This document shows positions 8,161-16,334 of a stretch of DNA of 55,899 nucleotides, piece by piece. Below the pieces are notes generated by a model, which worked only from the letters and a program-made list of their open reading frames with translations, was not told the DNA's origin and did not search any database. Location of the stretch: positions 1-55,899 of the forward strand of contig MNDM01000054.1 of the NCBI GenBank assembly GCA_001914955.1. The letters are read 5' to 3'. This DNA is from Nitrospirae bacterium 13_2_20CM_2_62_8. Its GTDB lineage: Bacteria > Nitrospirota > Nitrospiria > Nitrospirales > Nitrospiraceae. The position numbers and the translations under genes are program-made. The first letter of the stretch is position 1; each line of letters begins with the position of its first letter.

Positions 8161-8330
8161 TAGCTGGTAGCACGCAGCGATCAGCTTCGTTAGCTAGTAG
8201 CGGACAGCTTGTCGCTAATTGCTCGGAGCTACTCGCTATTGGCTATTCGCTACCCGCTCTCGGCTATTTGCTACTCGCTATTCTCTATTCGCTACCCGCT
8301 ATTCGCTATTTGCTACTTGCTATCATCTAT
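8161..8330. repeat. Heptad inverted repeat 6, the longest array
   Basis: The left part has AGC-centred heptads (TAGCTGG, TAGCACG and others, 8161-8215). The right part has about fourteen GCT-centred heptads (GCTACTC, GCTATTG, GCTATTC and others, 8228-8330). It lies between the divergent lipoprotein gene (minus) and the glycosyltransferase gene (plus). Confidence 0.8.
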
Positions 8331-8432
8331 ACGTTCGCGCGAGCGAGGCTGATCTGTCAAGCCCATCCCCTGTCTTGCAATCTAGGCCGGCCTCAGCTAG
8401 GCTGGCACCCTCCTGCAACCCAGGGAGCCCCT

Positions 8433-9227
8433 GTGACGACTCTCTACGAGAGCGAAACCGTTCATCTTTCCGTCATTATCCCCGCCTACAACGAGCGCGA
8501 GCGTCTCGTTCCCTATATGACTGAGATCACCGGCTACTTAGGACGGCGTGCCAAGCCTTACGAAGTCCTGGTCGTGGACGATGGAAGTCATGACGGAACC
8601 GCCGCACTGGTCGAGCAGTTCCGAACAAAAGAACCGGCGGTCCGACTTCTTCGGCTGGCCCAGAACACCGGCAAGGGGTGCGCCGTCCGCACCGGCATGC
8701 AGGTGGCGCGGGGTGAATTCCAGCTCATGGCGGACGCGGATGGGGCAACCCCTATTCAGGAACTGGAGCGCTTGGAAGCTGCCATCGGCACTGGCGCGGA
8801 CATCGCGATCGGCTCCCGTTTCCTGGCATCGCGAGATCGCGGGTACACCGTCAAAGCCCGGTGGCACCGAAGCGTGCTCGGGAATACCTTCAATTGGATC
8901 GTCCAGCGGCTGGGGATTCCCGGGATTAGCGACACGCAATGCGGCTTCAAGCTGTTTCGGAAGACGGTCGCCCGGGATCTTTTTGGGGCGGCGCTCGTCG
9001 CCGGCTACGGGTTCGATCTGGAACTCCTATATGTGGCCCAACGCCGCGGGTACCGTATCGCCGAGGTGCCGGTCAACTGGGCGGACCAGCCGGGCTCGAA
9101 GGTTCGGGTGCTGCAGGACGGCCTGCGCATGTTGCTGGATCTGTTCGCGGTCAGGCGCAACTACGCAAACGGGCGGTATGAGCCATCGTCAACCGAGGCG
9201 GTGACTCATGTTCCACGCTTGACGTAG
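8433..9227 (+). CDS. GT2-family glycosyltransferase (dolichyl-phosphate glucosyltransferase-like)
   Basis: This 264-residue GT-A fold enzyme begins HLSVIIPAYNERERL. It has VLVVDDGSHDGT (nucleotide-sugar site), a DADGATP motif in the DXD position, and RWHRSVLGNTFNWIVQRLGI, which is typical of the ALG5/DPM1-like group that loads sugars onto polyprenyl phosphate. The start is the GTG at 8433 with GGGAG five bases upstream. The reading frame is open further upstream, but that part is translated heptad repeat and only mimics a membrane helix. The 3' end overlaps the convergent GT-C-like gene by 22 bp; a lipid-linked sugar made here could be the donor for that enzyme (inference). Confidence 0.9.
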   Translation: MTTLYESETVHLSVIIPAYNERERLVPYMTEITGYLGRRAKPYEVLVVDDGSHDGTAALVEQFRTKEPAVRLLRLAQNTGKGCAVRTGMQVARGEFQLMADADGATPIQELERLEAAIGTGADIAIGSRFLASRDRGYTVKARWHRSVLGNTFNWIVQRLGIPGISDTQCGFKLFRKTVARDLFGAALVAGYGFDLELLYVAQRRGYRIAEVPVNWADQPGSKVRVLQDGLRMLLDLFAVRRNYANGRYEPSSTEAVTHVPRLT

Positions 9228-10732
9228 ATACTGACTTTGGTGTCTGCGTAGACCTCTCGCCACTCATCCAGGCTTGCTAAGGCTTGGGCAAGGGGACTGC
9301 CGCGTTCCACCAGAGCCCAATCCACGCCGTACTTCTGGAGCACCCCGAGCGCGGGTGGATCCCAGTTGGTCAAGGCGAGGTAATCGTAGTAGATCCGCCG
9401 ATTCCCGATTCTCCAGGCCGGCATACGGCCGTCAATGAAAATCTTCTCGCCCGGCAGCCACCAGTGCAGAAATCCGCCTAGGTCGTAGTCGTTGTACAGC
9501 CGCGTGCCGAGTTTGTCCCGATGCTCGTGAATCCACTGCACCGCTTCAATCGGATACTCGGTCCCTCGGAAGAATTCCGCCGGCGCGAGGCCTGACCGGG
9601 CCACCCGCTCGAGGTGGCCCGGTCCCAAGATGCCGACCCCCAGGCCCGCCGCCAGCGTGGCGGCCAACAGCCACCGTTTGGCATGCTGCCTGACAACCGG
9701 GAAGCGCGTTGTCATCCGTGCCGTCAGCTCGGCCAGCAGTTCAGCCCACAGCGGGACGCTCACCAGCAGAAAGAACGGGACATTGCGCCAGTGCCGCAAC
9801 GAAAGGCCCAGGAACACCGCCAGGACTGTCCATCGAACCGGCTCGATCCGGCGATAGAGGAGCAGCAGGGCAAAGCCCAGCGCGGCCAGGTACCCTAGAT
9901 AGCTGACGCCGGTCCGGCTTTGGAGCGAGACCGGCTGCCACTCATGCAACGTCGCGATCATAAACCGGTCCGACAATGACATGAGAATCTCGCCGTAAAG
10001 ACGCCAGCCATAAGGGTTGAGCAGCGTCACGAGGACGCACAGGCCGATCACCAATGCGAGGTGTCCGATGTGTGGCCAGGCCAGCGTTGGCTCATCGAGA
10101 CGATCGGCCAGGGAGGCCCACCTGCTCACGGCCAGGCGCGTGGCGATCGTGATGAGCAAGACCAGGGTCAGCGCGAATAACCCCGCCGTGAAGCCACCGT
10201 GCAGATTCGCCCAGAGGAGAAACAGCGGCGGAAGCAGCCAGAGGTGAGCCACCCGCCTTGCGAGATACCGGTCGCACGCCCAGAGGACCGTGGCCAGTCC
10301 AAGAAGCGTGACCAGTTGGGTCCGCGCGCCAAGGAACGGCAGCGCGGTCCAGAGAGCGCCCGAGATGGCCAACAGTTTGTGCGTCCGGCCCGCCCGCCCC
10401 AGGCCGGCCGCCACGAAAAACGCGCCCGCCGTCACCGCCGCAAAGAACAGGATGACACCCAGCGGGCCCATGCCCGTATAGATGAGGCCGATCAAGCCGT
10501 CCGTGAGCCAGGCATGCTCCACCCACGGCCAGTCGGGCATGGTGTGGGAATAGGGGTCGGTCTCCGGCAGCCGCCATCCGTTCCTCAGCAGATCGAGTCC
10601 CGTCCGGAGGTGCCACCCGAAGTCCGGCTCCACGAGAGGCTGGAGGACGAGGTTCAGGAGAAAAAACAGCAGGAGAGCATCGAGGGCGGGGTATCGGACG
10701 TTATTCGTTATTCGTGAATCGTTATTCGCCAA
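9206..10732 (-). CDS. Polytopic membrane protein, GT-C glycosyltransferase-like
   Basis: This 508-residue protein has about ten hydrophobic segments. An early periplasmic-type loop, EPDFGWHLRTGLDLL, and SHTMPDWPWVEHAWL resemble the first loop of GT-C enzymes that use polyprenyl-phosphate sugars. A soluble C-terminal part contains FIDGRMPAWRIGNRRIYYDYL. I do not recognise a named family, so GT-C-like is inference. The apparent TTG start (10730-10732) lies in heptad repeat 7, so the first 12 or so residues are repeat-encoded; the SD-like GGGGGAG is in the hairpin loop. It is convergent with the GT2 gene and downstream of the carbamoyltransferase gene. Confidence 0.8.
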   Translation of the reverse strand: MANNDSRITNNVRYPALDALLLFFLLNLVLQPLVEPDFGWHLRTGLDLLRNGWRLPETDPYSHTMPDWPWVEHAWLTDGLIGLIYTGMGPLGVILFFAAVTAGAFFVAAGLGRAGRTHKLLAISGALWTALPFLGARTQLVTLLGLATVLWACDRYLARRVAHLWLLPPLFLLWANLHGGFTAGLFALTLVLLITIATRLAVSRWASLADRLDEPTLAWPHIGHLALVIGLCVLVTLLNPYGWRLYGEILMSLSDRFMIATLHEWQPVSLQSRTGVSYLGYLAALGFALLLLYRRIEPVRWTVLAVFLGLSLRHWRNVPFFLLVSVPLWAELLAELTARMTTRFPVVRQHAKRWLLAATLAAGLGVGILGPGHLERVARSGLAPAEFFRGTEYPIEAVQWIHEHRDKLGTRLYNDYDLGGFLHWWLPGEKIFIDGRMPAWRIGNRRIYYDYLALTNWDPPALGVLQKYGVDWALVERGSPLAQALASLDEWREVYADTKVSIYVKRGT

Positions 10733-10777
10733 AAAACTTGCTCCCCCACGTTTAACAATTCACGTTTAACGATTCAC
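10699..10777. repeat. Heptad inverted repeat 7
   Basis: Left-arm heptads are GTTATTC and GTGAATC (10700-10727). Right-arm units are GTTTAAC, AATTCAC and GATTCAC (10749-10777). The right arm includes the stop codon of the carbamoyltransferase gene, and the left arm includes the first codons of the membrane protein gene. Confidence 0.8.
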
Positions 10778-12480
10778 TGCGGCCTCTTCACCAGCAGGTT
10801 TCCGAGCACCAGCCAATCAACCTGGCTCCGCAGGAAACATCGAACCGCTTCATCGGGATGGCAGACAATCGGCTCGTCCACGTTAAAGGAGGTATTCAAG
10901 AGTACCGGGACACCGGTCTCCCGCTCGAACGATTCGATCAGCTGCCTGAACCGCGGATTGGCATGCCGATCCACGGTCTGGATGCGCGACGTGCCGTCCA
11001 CATGGACCACGGCCGGAATCACCCCTTTGGCCGACGGCAGCGCGGCGAAGGTGAACAGCATGAAGGGCGACGGAAAAGGGCCGTCGAAGTAATCTCCAGC
11101 GCGCTCCTCCAGCACCGCCGGCGCGAACGGTCTGAACGGCTCCCTCAATTTGACCTTGGCATTGATCAACTCCCGCATGTCTTCCCGCCGCGGATCGGCC
11201 AGGAGGCTTCGATTGCCCAGCGCCCGCGGCCCCCATTCCATGCGCCCCTGAAACCAGAATACCAGCCGGCCATGTGCCAGCTCCGCCGCCAGTCGGTTAC
11301 ACAAGGCATCGTCCGTCAGTACGTCATAGTGAAGCCCGACGCGGTCCAGGGAACGCCGGCAGTCCGCCTCGGTGAACTGCGGCCCCAGGAACACATCCCG
11401 CATGACCTCCCGGTGCGGCAGCCCGCCGCGCCGGTTCGTGAGCCAGAGCGCGGCGCCCAGGGCGGTGCCCGCATCCCCCGCTGCCGGCTGGACAAAGACC
11501 TGCCGGTAATCAAGTTCGCGACGGATGCGACTGTTGGCGACACAGTTGTAGGCCACGCCCCCGGCCATGCAGAGATTCTGCTCCCCGGTCAGGCGGTGCA
11601 GGTGACGGGCCATGTGCACGAGCGCCTCCTCCAGGACGAGCTGGGCGCTGGCGGCAACATCACGGTGGCGCTGTACTAGTTCGTCGCCGGGCCGCCGATT
11701 TATGCCCAGCAGACGCAACAGCTCAGGCACGAAGATGCCGACCCGTGCCAGATGGAAGTCCAGCAGCCGTGTATTCAGGTGAAACACGCCATCAGGCAGC
11801 AGCCCTAACACCTGCTTCCGCAACACCTCGGCGAACCTGGGCTCCCCGTGTGCTGCCAGGCCCATCACGATGTATTCGTCCTGGTCAGGGCGAAACCCGA
11901 GATAGGCGGTGATCGCGGCGTAGTATTGCCCGAGCGAATGCGGCAGGGCGATCCGCTTGAGGACCCTGATAGCGTTCCCTTCTCCCGCCGCCAGCATCGC
12001 CGTGTGGGCTTCCGAGGCTCCGTCGACGACCAGGATGGCCGCTCGTTCAAACGGGGAAACGAGGAAACTGCTCGCGGCATGACAGAGATGATGGTCGAGA
12101 AAGACTGGCCGGTACCGGCCCGCTCCGAACCGCTTCTGGAGCTTAGGGGCCAGGAGCGCGAGCTCCGTCCACTCGTGGCCCAGCCGCTCCAGACTTCGTC
12201 GTCCTTTCACTCGAAAGAGCGTCGGGGACCGGACCATGGCACCAAGCGCCAGTGCGGCCCGGCGGCCAAGCACCCAATATTTCCAGGGCACCGCGATCCC
12301 GTCCACATCAGCCAGCCGGACCCCGGCTACTTCGAGACAATACCGGATGGCGTTCACCGGCAAGGCGGTCACATGCTTGATCCGGACAAACCGCTCCTCT
12401 TCGGCCGCGGCCAGGATGCGGCCGTCCCGGACGAGTGCCGCCGCCGCATCACGCATGTTCGAGAGGCCCAGGACCAGCAT
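10774..12480 (-). CDS. NodU/CmcH-family carbamoyltransferase
   Basis: This 568-residue protein has the two-part architecture of the family. The N-terminal Kae1-like ATPase region has VFLDHHLCHAASSF (metal-binding histidines), VVDGASEAH and CMAGGVAYNCVANS. The C-terminal carbamoyl-transfer region has GRMEWGPRALGNRSLLADP, FRPFAPAVLEE and LNTSFNVDEPIV. These enzymes move a carbamoyl group from carbamoyl phosphate to a sugar or antibiotic hydroxyl via carbamoyl-AMP. With the two glycosyltransferase-like neighbours, a surface or secreted glycan is the likeliest acceptor (inference). The divergent neighbour is the pseudo-caspase lipoprotein. Confidence 0.93.
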   Translation of the reverse strand: MLVLGLSNMRDAAAALVRDGRILAAAEEERFVRIKHVTALPVNAIRYCLEVAGVRLADVDGIAVPWKYWVLGRRAALALGAMVRSPTLFRVKGRRSLERLGHEWTELALLAPKLQKRFGAGRYRPVFLDHHLCHAASSFLVSPFERAAILVVDGASEAHTAMLAAGEGNAIRVLKRIALPHSLGQYYAAITAYLGFRPDQDEYIVMGLAAHGEPRFAEVLRKQVLGLLPDGVFHLNTRLLDFHLARVGIFVPELLRLLGINRRPGDELVQRHRDVAASAQLVLEEALVHMARHLHRLTGEQNLCMAGGVAYNCVANSRIRRELDYRQVFVQPAAGDAGTALGAALWLTNRRGGLPHREVMRDVFLGPQFTEADCRRSLDRVGLHYDVLTDDALCNRLAAELAHGRLVFWFQGRMEWGPRALGNRSLLADPRREDMRELINAKVKLREPFRPFAPAVLEERAGDYFDGPFPSPFMLFTFAALPSAKGVIPAVVHVDGTSRIQTVDRHANPRFRQLIESFERETGVPVLLNTSFNVDEPIVCHPDEAVRCFLRSQVDWLVLGNLLVKRPQ

Positions 12481-12594
12481 GGAGCGCTAGGATAAACGAG
12501 CCACCCGCGGCTGGCAAGTTCCTGTCGCAGGGCGGAGTTGCATTTCAACGTCGATTTCGGTACCGTGGCGCCAGATTAATCTGGGTGAGCCGTC

Positions 12595-14508
12595 ATGAGA
12601 CGCAACTCTGTGCCATGGAAATACCTGCAAGGCGGGGTCTTGCTCCTCTGCTTGCCGGCGCTCTCAGTGGGGTGTGAGAAGATCACGGGAGCCTTCGGCA
12701 GGGCAACGCTCCCGGACTTCGGCCCCCCCATTCCCGTCTCGGTCAGGATGGAATTCGACTCCTCCCTGTCCGATGCGAGTGCCCCGTATCTGGATTCCTG
12801 CAACCATCCTCGGGAGGTCAGGATCGGACCCGTTCTCGAAGACACGTTGCTCCAGGCTGCTTACCAGACATTCAAGACCGTCTCTTTCGCCGGCTCCGGT
12901 CCTACTACGCAGGCCAAGCCTGACGTGGACGTGCGCATCACTCTGCTGAAGCCGCGCTTCAACATTAAAAACGATAATGTCTACGACCGTGAGCCTGCCC
13001 TGCTCGCACTGGACGCGGTCGCGACGTTCCGGGACTCGACAGGAAAGCTCCTCCGTGAGCAGCCGCTCCAGGTCTCACGACAAGAACGACTACTGCTCGA
13101 ACCGACCCAGGAGCGGTGCGCCTACGCGAGCCTTGACAAATTCGTATCTGATACCGCCGTGGTACTTTCTTCCAAGTTCATTCGAGAGGCTCGCGCTTTA
13201 CTGGCTCCCGAACCCATGACCGCATCGGCCGGCCAGGCCTCGGCTGGCCAAGCCCCGGCCCCCCAGGCCCCCCCGTCCGTGTCCGCAGGACAGGTCCTTT
13301 CGTTCAAGGCCACGATCCTCGACGAGAACGGGAACCTGATCCTGGAAGGCGGCGAGCGTGTCAGACTGCGGGTGGACCTGGTGAACTCGGGGACCGCCCC
13401 GGCTCAAGGCGTCTCGGTGACCCTGGCCGGCACGCCCGCGGTCGTCACGCAGTTTCCCGCCACCACCTTGACGGTGGGAGCCCTCCAGCCTGGAGAATCC
13501 CGGTCGGTGGAGTTCGCGGCCACGCTGCCCCAATCGGTTCCAGCGCAGCGAGCCGAGCTTCTGGTCTCGATCGCGGAGGCTTCCGGCGGAGCCGCTCCGG
13601 CGGCGCAGACGATCGTGGTTGCGATGCGGCCAGGGGGGCTGGCTGCAGGCGGGGGCTTCGTGGCCGGGCGTTACGACGATGTTGCCCGGGTGCCCGCCGC
13701 ATCGGCGGAGTTCAAGCGGCCCCAGGCGTTCCTCATCGCGGTTGGGATCGGGGCCCATCGCGACGAGCGGAACCACACGCGCAAATACGCGGCACGGGAC
13801 GCCGAATTGGTGGCCGCCCACTTTCAAACCCTGGGCGGCGTGCCGCCCGCCAACGCGCTGGTCCTGCAAGACCGGAAGGCATTGCGGCCCGGCATCGAGG
13901 AGGCGCTCCTCGATTGGCTCCCGCCGCGAGTGAAGCGCGAGTCCGTCGTGATCGTCTACTTCGCCGGACAGGCGGTGGTGTCTCCATCGGGCGAGACCTA
14001 TCTGGTCCCTTACGAGGGAAGCAGGAACTCCGTGTCAAGGCTCTATCCGCTCAACGACCTTCATGCGGCGCTCTCCAAGCTACATGCCCAACTGACGCTG
14101 CTGATCTTTGATGGCTCGGTGTCGCAGGTGGGCAGGGACGCCCGAGCCAAAGCGAAGCTACCTCGATGGGACGTGGGTGGGGGAGGGGCTGGAAGAGGGG
14201 GAACGATTGTCCATCTGATCGGAACCACAGGCCTTCACAACGCCCTTGAATCGGACAAGCTCCGTCACGGGCTTTTTACCTACTACCTGCTCCGGGGGCT
14301 CCGGGGTGAGGCCGACGTCAACCACGATGGGGAGGTCACGCTGGGGGAACTGACCGCCTTTCTTGGGACATCAGTACCGGCTGCGGCCAGGAGCGACTTC
14401 AGGCAGGAGCAGCATCCGCTGGTGTTCCCGGCCATGCCCTCTACGAGCAAGCTCGCCGGCTTCACGCTGACGAAGCCAAGGGCCAGCCAGGCGCCTCAGA
14501 ACCGCTGA
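12595..14508 (+). CDS. Lipoprotein with CARDB-like and caspase-like (C14-type) domains; catalytic residues replaced
   Basis: This 637-residue protein has a lipoprotein signal (LPALSVGC, Cys27), an N-terminal domain to about 205, and an Ala/Gln/Pro linker. A CARDB/Ig-like domain follows (about 234-345, with VDLVNSGTAPAQGVSVTL), then a caspase-like domain (about 375-592). The strand that normally ends in His-Gly reads VVIVYFAGQAVVSPSGETYL, with Gln459 where His is expected. The strand that normally reads D-[AS]-C is LLIFDGSVSQ, with Ser508 where Cys is expected. A Ca-binding-like loop (DVNHDGEV, 574-581) is retained. It is probably a catalytically dead pseudo-caspase used as a binding or scaffold protein in the periplasm. 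A strong terminator follows at 14523-14556. Confidence 0.85.
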   Translation: MRRNSVPWKYLQGGVLLLCLPALSVGCEKITGAFGRATLPDFGPPIPVSVRMEFDSSLSDASAPYLDSCNHPREVRIGPVLEDTLLQAAYQTFKTVSFAGSGPTTQAKPDVDVRITLLKPRFNIKNDNVYDREPALLALDAVATFRDSTGKLLREQPLQVSRQERLLLEPTQERCAYASLDKFVSDTAVVLSSKFIREARALLAPEPMTASAGQASAGQAPAPQAPPSVSAGQVLSFKATILDENGNLILEGGERVRLRVDLVNSGTAPAQGVSVTLAGTPAVVTQFPATTLTVGALQPGESRSVEFAATLPQSVPAQRAELLVSIAEASGGAAPAAQTIVVAMRPGGLAAGGGFVAGRYDDVARVPAASAEFKRPQAFLIAVGIGAHRDERNHTRKYAARDAELVAAHFQTLGGVPPANALVLQDRKALRPGIEEALLDWLPPRVKRESVVIVYFAGQAVVSPSGETYLVPYEGSRNSVSRLYPLNDLHAALSKLHAQLTLLIFDGSVSQVGRDARAKAKLPRWDVGGGGAGRGGTIVHLIGTTGLHNALESDKLRHGLFTYYLLRGLRGEADVNHDGEVTLGELTAFLGTSVPAAARSDFRQEQHPLVFPAMPSTSKLAGFTLTKPRASQAPQNR

Positions 14509-14522
14509 CGTATTGAGGGCAT

Positions 14523-14556
14523 AAAAAAGCAGAGGGGGGGTCCCCTCTGCTTTTTT
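14523..14556. terminator. Strong bidirectional rho-independent terminator
   Basis: AAAAAAGCAGAGGGG pairs with CCCCTCTGCTTTTTT around a three- to four-base loop. A-run and T-run flanks allow it to work for the pseudo-caspase gene (plus) and the cytochrome c gene (minus), which converge here. Confidence 0.93.
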
Positions 14557-14575
14557 CCTCGCGCCCTTGCGGGTA

Positions 14576-15028
14576 TTACTCTGAATCCTTCTTACAGAAG
14601 CTCCGCTCGTAGTTGATGATCGTCCAGGCCTCTTCCTCGTTGATCGCGGCCGGAATCAGCGGCACCATCCCGGTTCCTGCGCTTCCGTTTTTGATGACCC
14701 AGAAGAACTCGCCGTCCTTGCGCTTCTTGTGGAACTTGCAGTTGGTGAAGTTCCGCGGGCTCGGGTTCAGTATCTGGCCGGCCGGACCATCCCCCTTGCC
14801 CTCCTTGCCGTGGCAGTTAAAGCAGGTGCCCTTTCCCTCAAATAACGCCTTCCCCTTTGCGACGTTTTCGGGTGTGTTCGCAATGGGGTTCTTGAGCGCC
14901 TTTGCATCTGCGATCTGGTCAGGGGGGACTCTCGGCTTCAGCGGATCCCGCTCTTCGGCCACGACCGCCGTGGCCGCAACGAACATGAGTGCAGTCAATA
15001 AACCGGCGAATCTCAATACGTACCGCAT
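14576..15028 (-). CDS. Periplasmic monohaem cytochrome c (class I)
   Basis: This 150-residue protein has a signal peptide (cleavage likely near AVVAEE, residue 24) and one haem motif, CFNCHGKEGKGDGPAG. The C-terminal segment GSAGTGMVPLIPAAINEEEAWTIINY carries the Met that would be the distal axial ligand. It is a soluble electron carrier or a subunit-like cytochrome c of the cbb3 CcoP/nitrite-oxidoreductase-associated type; the partner is unknown. The start ATG (15026-15028) has AAGGAGGAG five to six bases upstream. It stands alone with its own strong promoter (15126-15155) and a shared terminator. Confidence 0.92.
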   Translation of the reverse strand: MRYVLRFAGLLTALMFVAATAVVAEERDPLKPRVPPDQIADAKALKNPIANTPENVAKGKALFEGKGTCFNCHGKEGKGDGPAGQILNPSPRNFTNCKFHKKRKDGEFFWVIKNGSAGTGMVPLIPAAINEEEAWTIINYERSFCKKDSE

Positions 15029-15125
15029 CAGGGCTCCTCCTTCTCGTTAGATCAACCTGACGGATTATGATTCCTGTATGCTCTACCCAGGGACCTGGTC
15101 GGTCGGGCGCTTCAAAACGGCCCGC

Positions 15126-15155
15126 ACTATAGCAACGCTTTTCAAGGTTTGTCAA
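15126..15155 (-). promoter_or_regulatory. Strong sigma-70-type promoter for the cytochrome c gene
   Basis: On the minus strand, a perfect TTGACA -35 (complement of 15150-15155) and a TATAGT -10 (complement of 15126-15131) have an 18-bp spacer. The leader to the ATG is about 90 nt. Confidence 0.75.
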
Positions 15156-15230
15156 CCGTCATTCATCCTCGGCTGGAAAGGAGGGGATCAACATGGAGGT
15201 TCTCACACCGCTCTAACCGTTCTCAAGGGG

Positions 15231-15373
15231 GTGGCCGGGCAGCCTCAGACTGCGCGCGTCATCACCCGTTGCATGAAACTGAGCAACGGGTACCCGGCAC
15301 TCCATCCGCCTAGGCCCGGAACCAATCAATCCTGAGTGCGCGGTGCGCGAGCACGGGGGATTAGCCTGGCCGC
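15231..15373 (+). repeat. REP/BIME-like palindromic element, copy A
   Basis: It starts GTGGCCGGGCAGCCTCAGAC followed by TGCGCGCGTC. It ends in a GAGTGCGCGGTGCGCGAGCAC-like arm and GGGGGATTAGCCTGGCCGC. Compared with copy B, nine central bases are replaced by a 28-bp hairpin (15264-15291). It fills most of the 15029-15395 gap. In the rest of the gap I see only the cytochrome promoter. Confidence 0.8.
15264..15291. repeat. Small hairpin ACCCGTTGC/GCAACGGGT, copy 1
   Basis: A perfect 9-bp inverted repeat with a 10-nt loop lies inside palindromic element A. The same stem with a different loop recurs at 51382-51409, and a degenerate version lies near 46174-46203. Confidence 0.75.
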
Positions 15374-15395
15374 TCCGCCCTCCGTCAGCCCCCCC

Positions 15396-16325
15396 CTACC
15401 CTCCCCGCTTCAGCACAATGTCCCGTGCGACTTTTCCGACCGGACCGAACGGGCCTAGCGGCTTTCCGTTGAATACCACGCGTACTCCGCCTGCGTTGCC
15501 AAGGGTGAGGGTGAACCGGTCTTTGCCCTTCCAACTGATCCTTTCGCCCGCCCGAAGCAGCGCCTCGTGTGGACTGGCGCCATCGACCTGTACCACGACC
15601 CAACTGAGTTCCAGCGCCTCGAGATCCAAGACAAGGGGCGGCTGCTCGGCAGAAACACCTTCGAGGGGGAGTTCTGCCAGGGGTTCAATCGCAACGTTCT
15701 TCGGCGGCACGGATTCCTCTCGGTCGGCCGGCGATGGAGGTGTGCCGGTCTTGGCAGCATGAGGAAGAGCTCCGGGCTCGGCGCCCGGTGCCTGACCGCT
15801 CTCAGCTCGCTCACCCTCTCGACCAGCCGACGAGTCTCCCCGTGGCTGGCTCGCCACCGAACCTCCTGAGCTTTTGGCCGCCGGGAGCGGGGCTGTAGCC
15901 TTGGAAGACGCGGTTTCCGTCGTCGGGCGGGGGCTGAAGACAGCGGACTGTTCTCGGCTCACGAGCAGTACCAGCCCGAGGAGGGCGACCCCGACTGCTG
16001 CAACCGTAATCTTGCGGTTCGCTCTTTTCCGTCGCTCATCCTCAGCCTGCTGCAGCCGGAGACGCTCCAGTTCCCCCTGCCTGCCATAGAAGGCCCCCGC
16101 GGACTCCCCAAACCGTCGAATGGTCTCATCTTCATCCATCCCCAGGGATCGGGCATAGGCCCGGACAAACCCCTTGGCGAAGACCTGATCGGGAAGCTTC
16201 GCGAAATTCCCTTCTTCCAGGGCCTTCAAGAACTCAGGGTGGATGCGGGTCTTTGAGGCGACCTCCTCCAGCGTCAGCCCCTTGGCCTCCCGAACCTGTT
16301 TAAAATACTCACCCACGGAATTCAT
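15396..16325 (-). CDS. rodZ: RodZ-like helix-turn-helix membrane protein
   Basis: This 309-residue protein has the RodZ plan. An N-terminal Xre-type HTH (residues 1-70, GEYFKQVREAKGLTLEEVASKTRIHPEFLKALEEG in pieces) is followed by a basic juxtamembrane stretch and one helix at about 106-122. A disordered Ser/Pro/Ala-rich linker comes next, then a C-terminal DUF4115-type beta domain (about 230-309, WVVVQVDG to VRVVFNGKPLGPFG). RodZ links MreB filaments to the cell-wall elongation machinery. It lies at the 3' end of a long minus-strand run, 9 bp after the TPR lipoprotein gene. Confidence 0.9.
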   Translation of the reverse strand: MNSVGEYFKQVREAKGLTLEEVASKTRIHPEFLKALEEGNFAKLPDQVFAKGFVRAYARSLGMDEDETIRRFGESAGAFYGRQGELERLRLQQAEDERRKRANRKITVAAVGVALLGLVLLVSREQSAVFSPRPTTETASSKATAPLPAAKSSGGSVASQPRGDSSAGREGERAESGQAPGAEPGALPHAAKTGTPPSPADREESVPPKNVAIEPLAELPLEGVSAEQPPLVLDLEALELSWVVVQVDGASPHEALLRAGERISWKGKDRFTLTLGNAGGVRVVFNGKPLGPFGPVGKVARDIVLKRGG

Positions 16326-16334
16326 GATCGTGTG

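Noticed and set aside
8161-8330. Regular short repeats considered as a CRISPR array
   Set aside because: Units are 7 bp with no spacers of constant length, and no cas genes are present.
8268-8432. Upstream extension of the glycosyltransferase frame that looks like a membrane helix
   Set aside because: It is a translation of GCTATTC-type heptad repeats. The GTG at 8433 has a good ribosome-binding site and gives the family N-terminus.
15343-15762. Plus-strand open frame starting in palindromic element A
   Set aside because: It is an antisense shadow of the rodZ 3' end plus repeat sequence.
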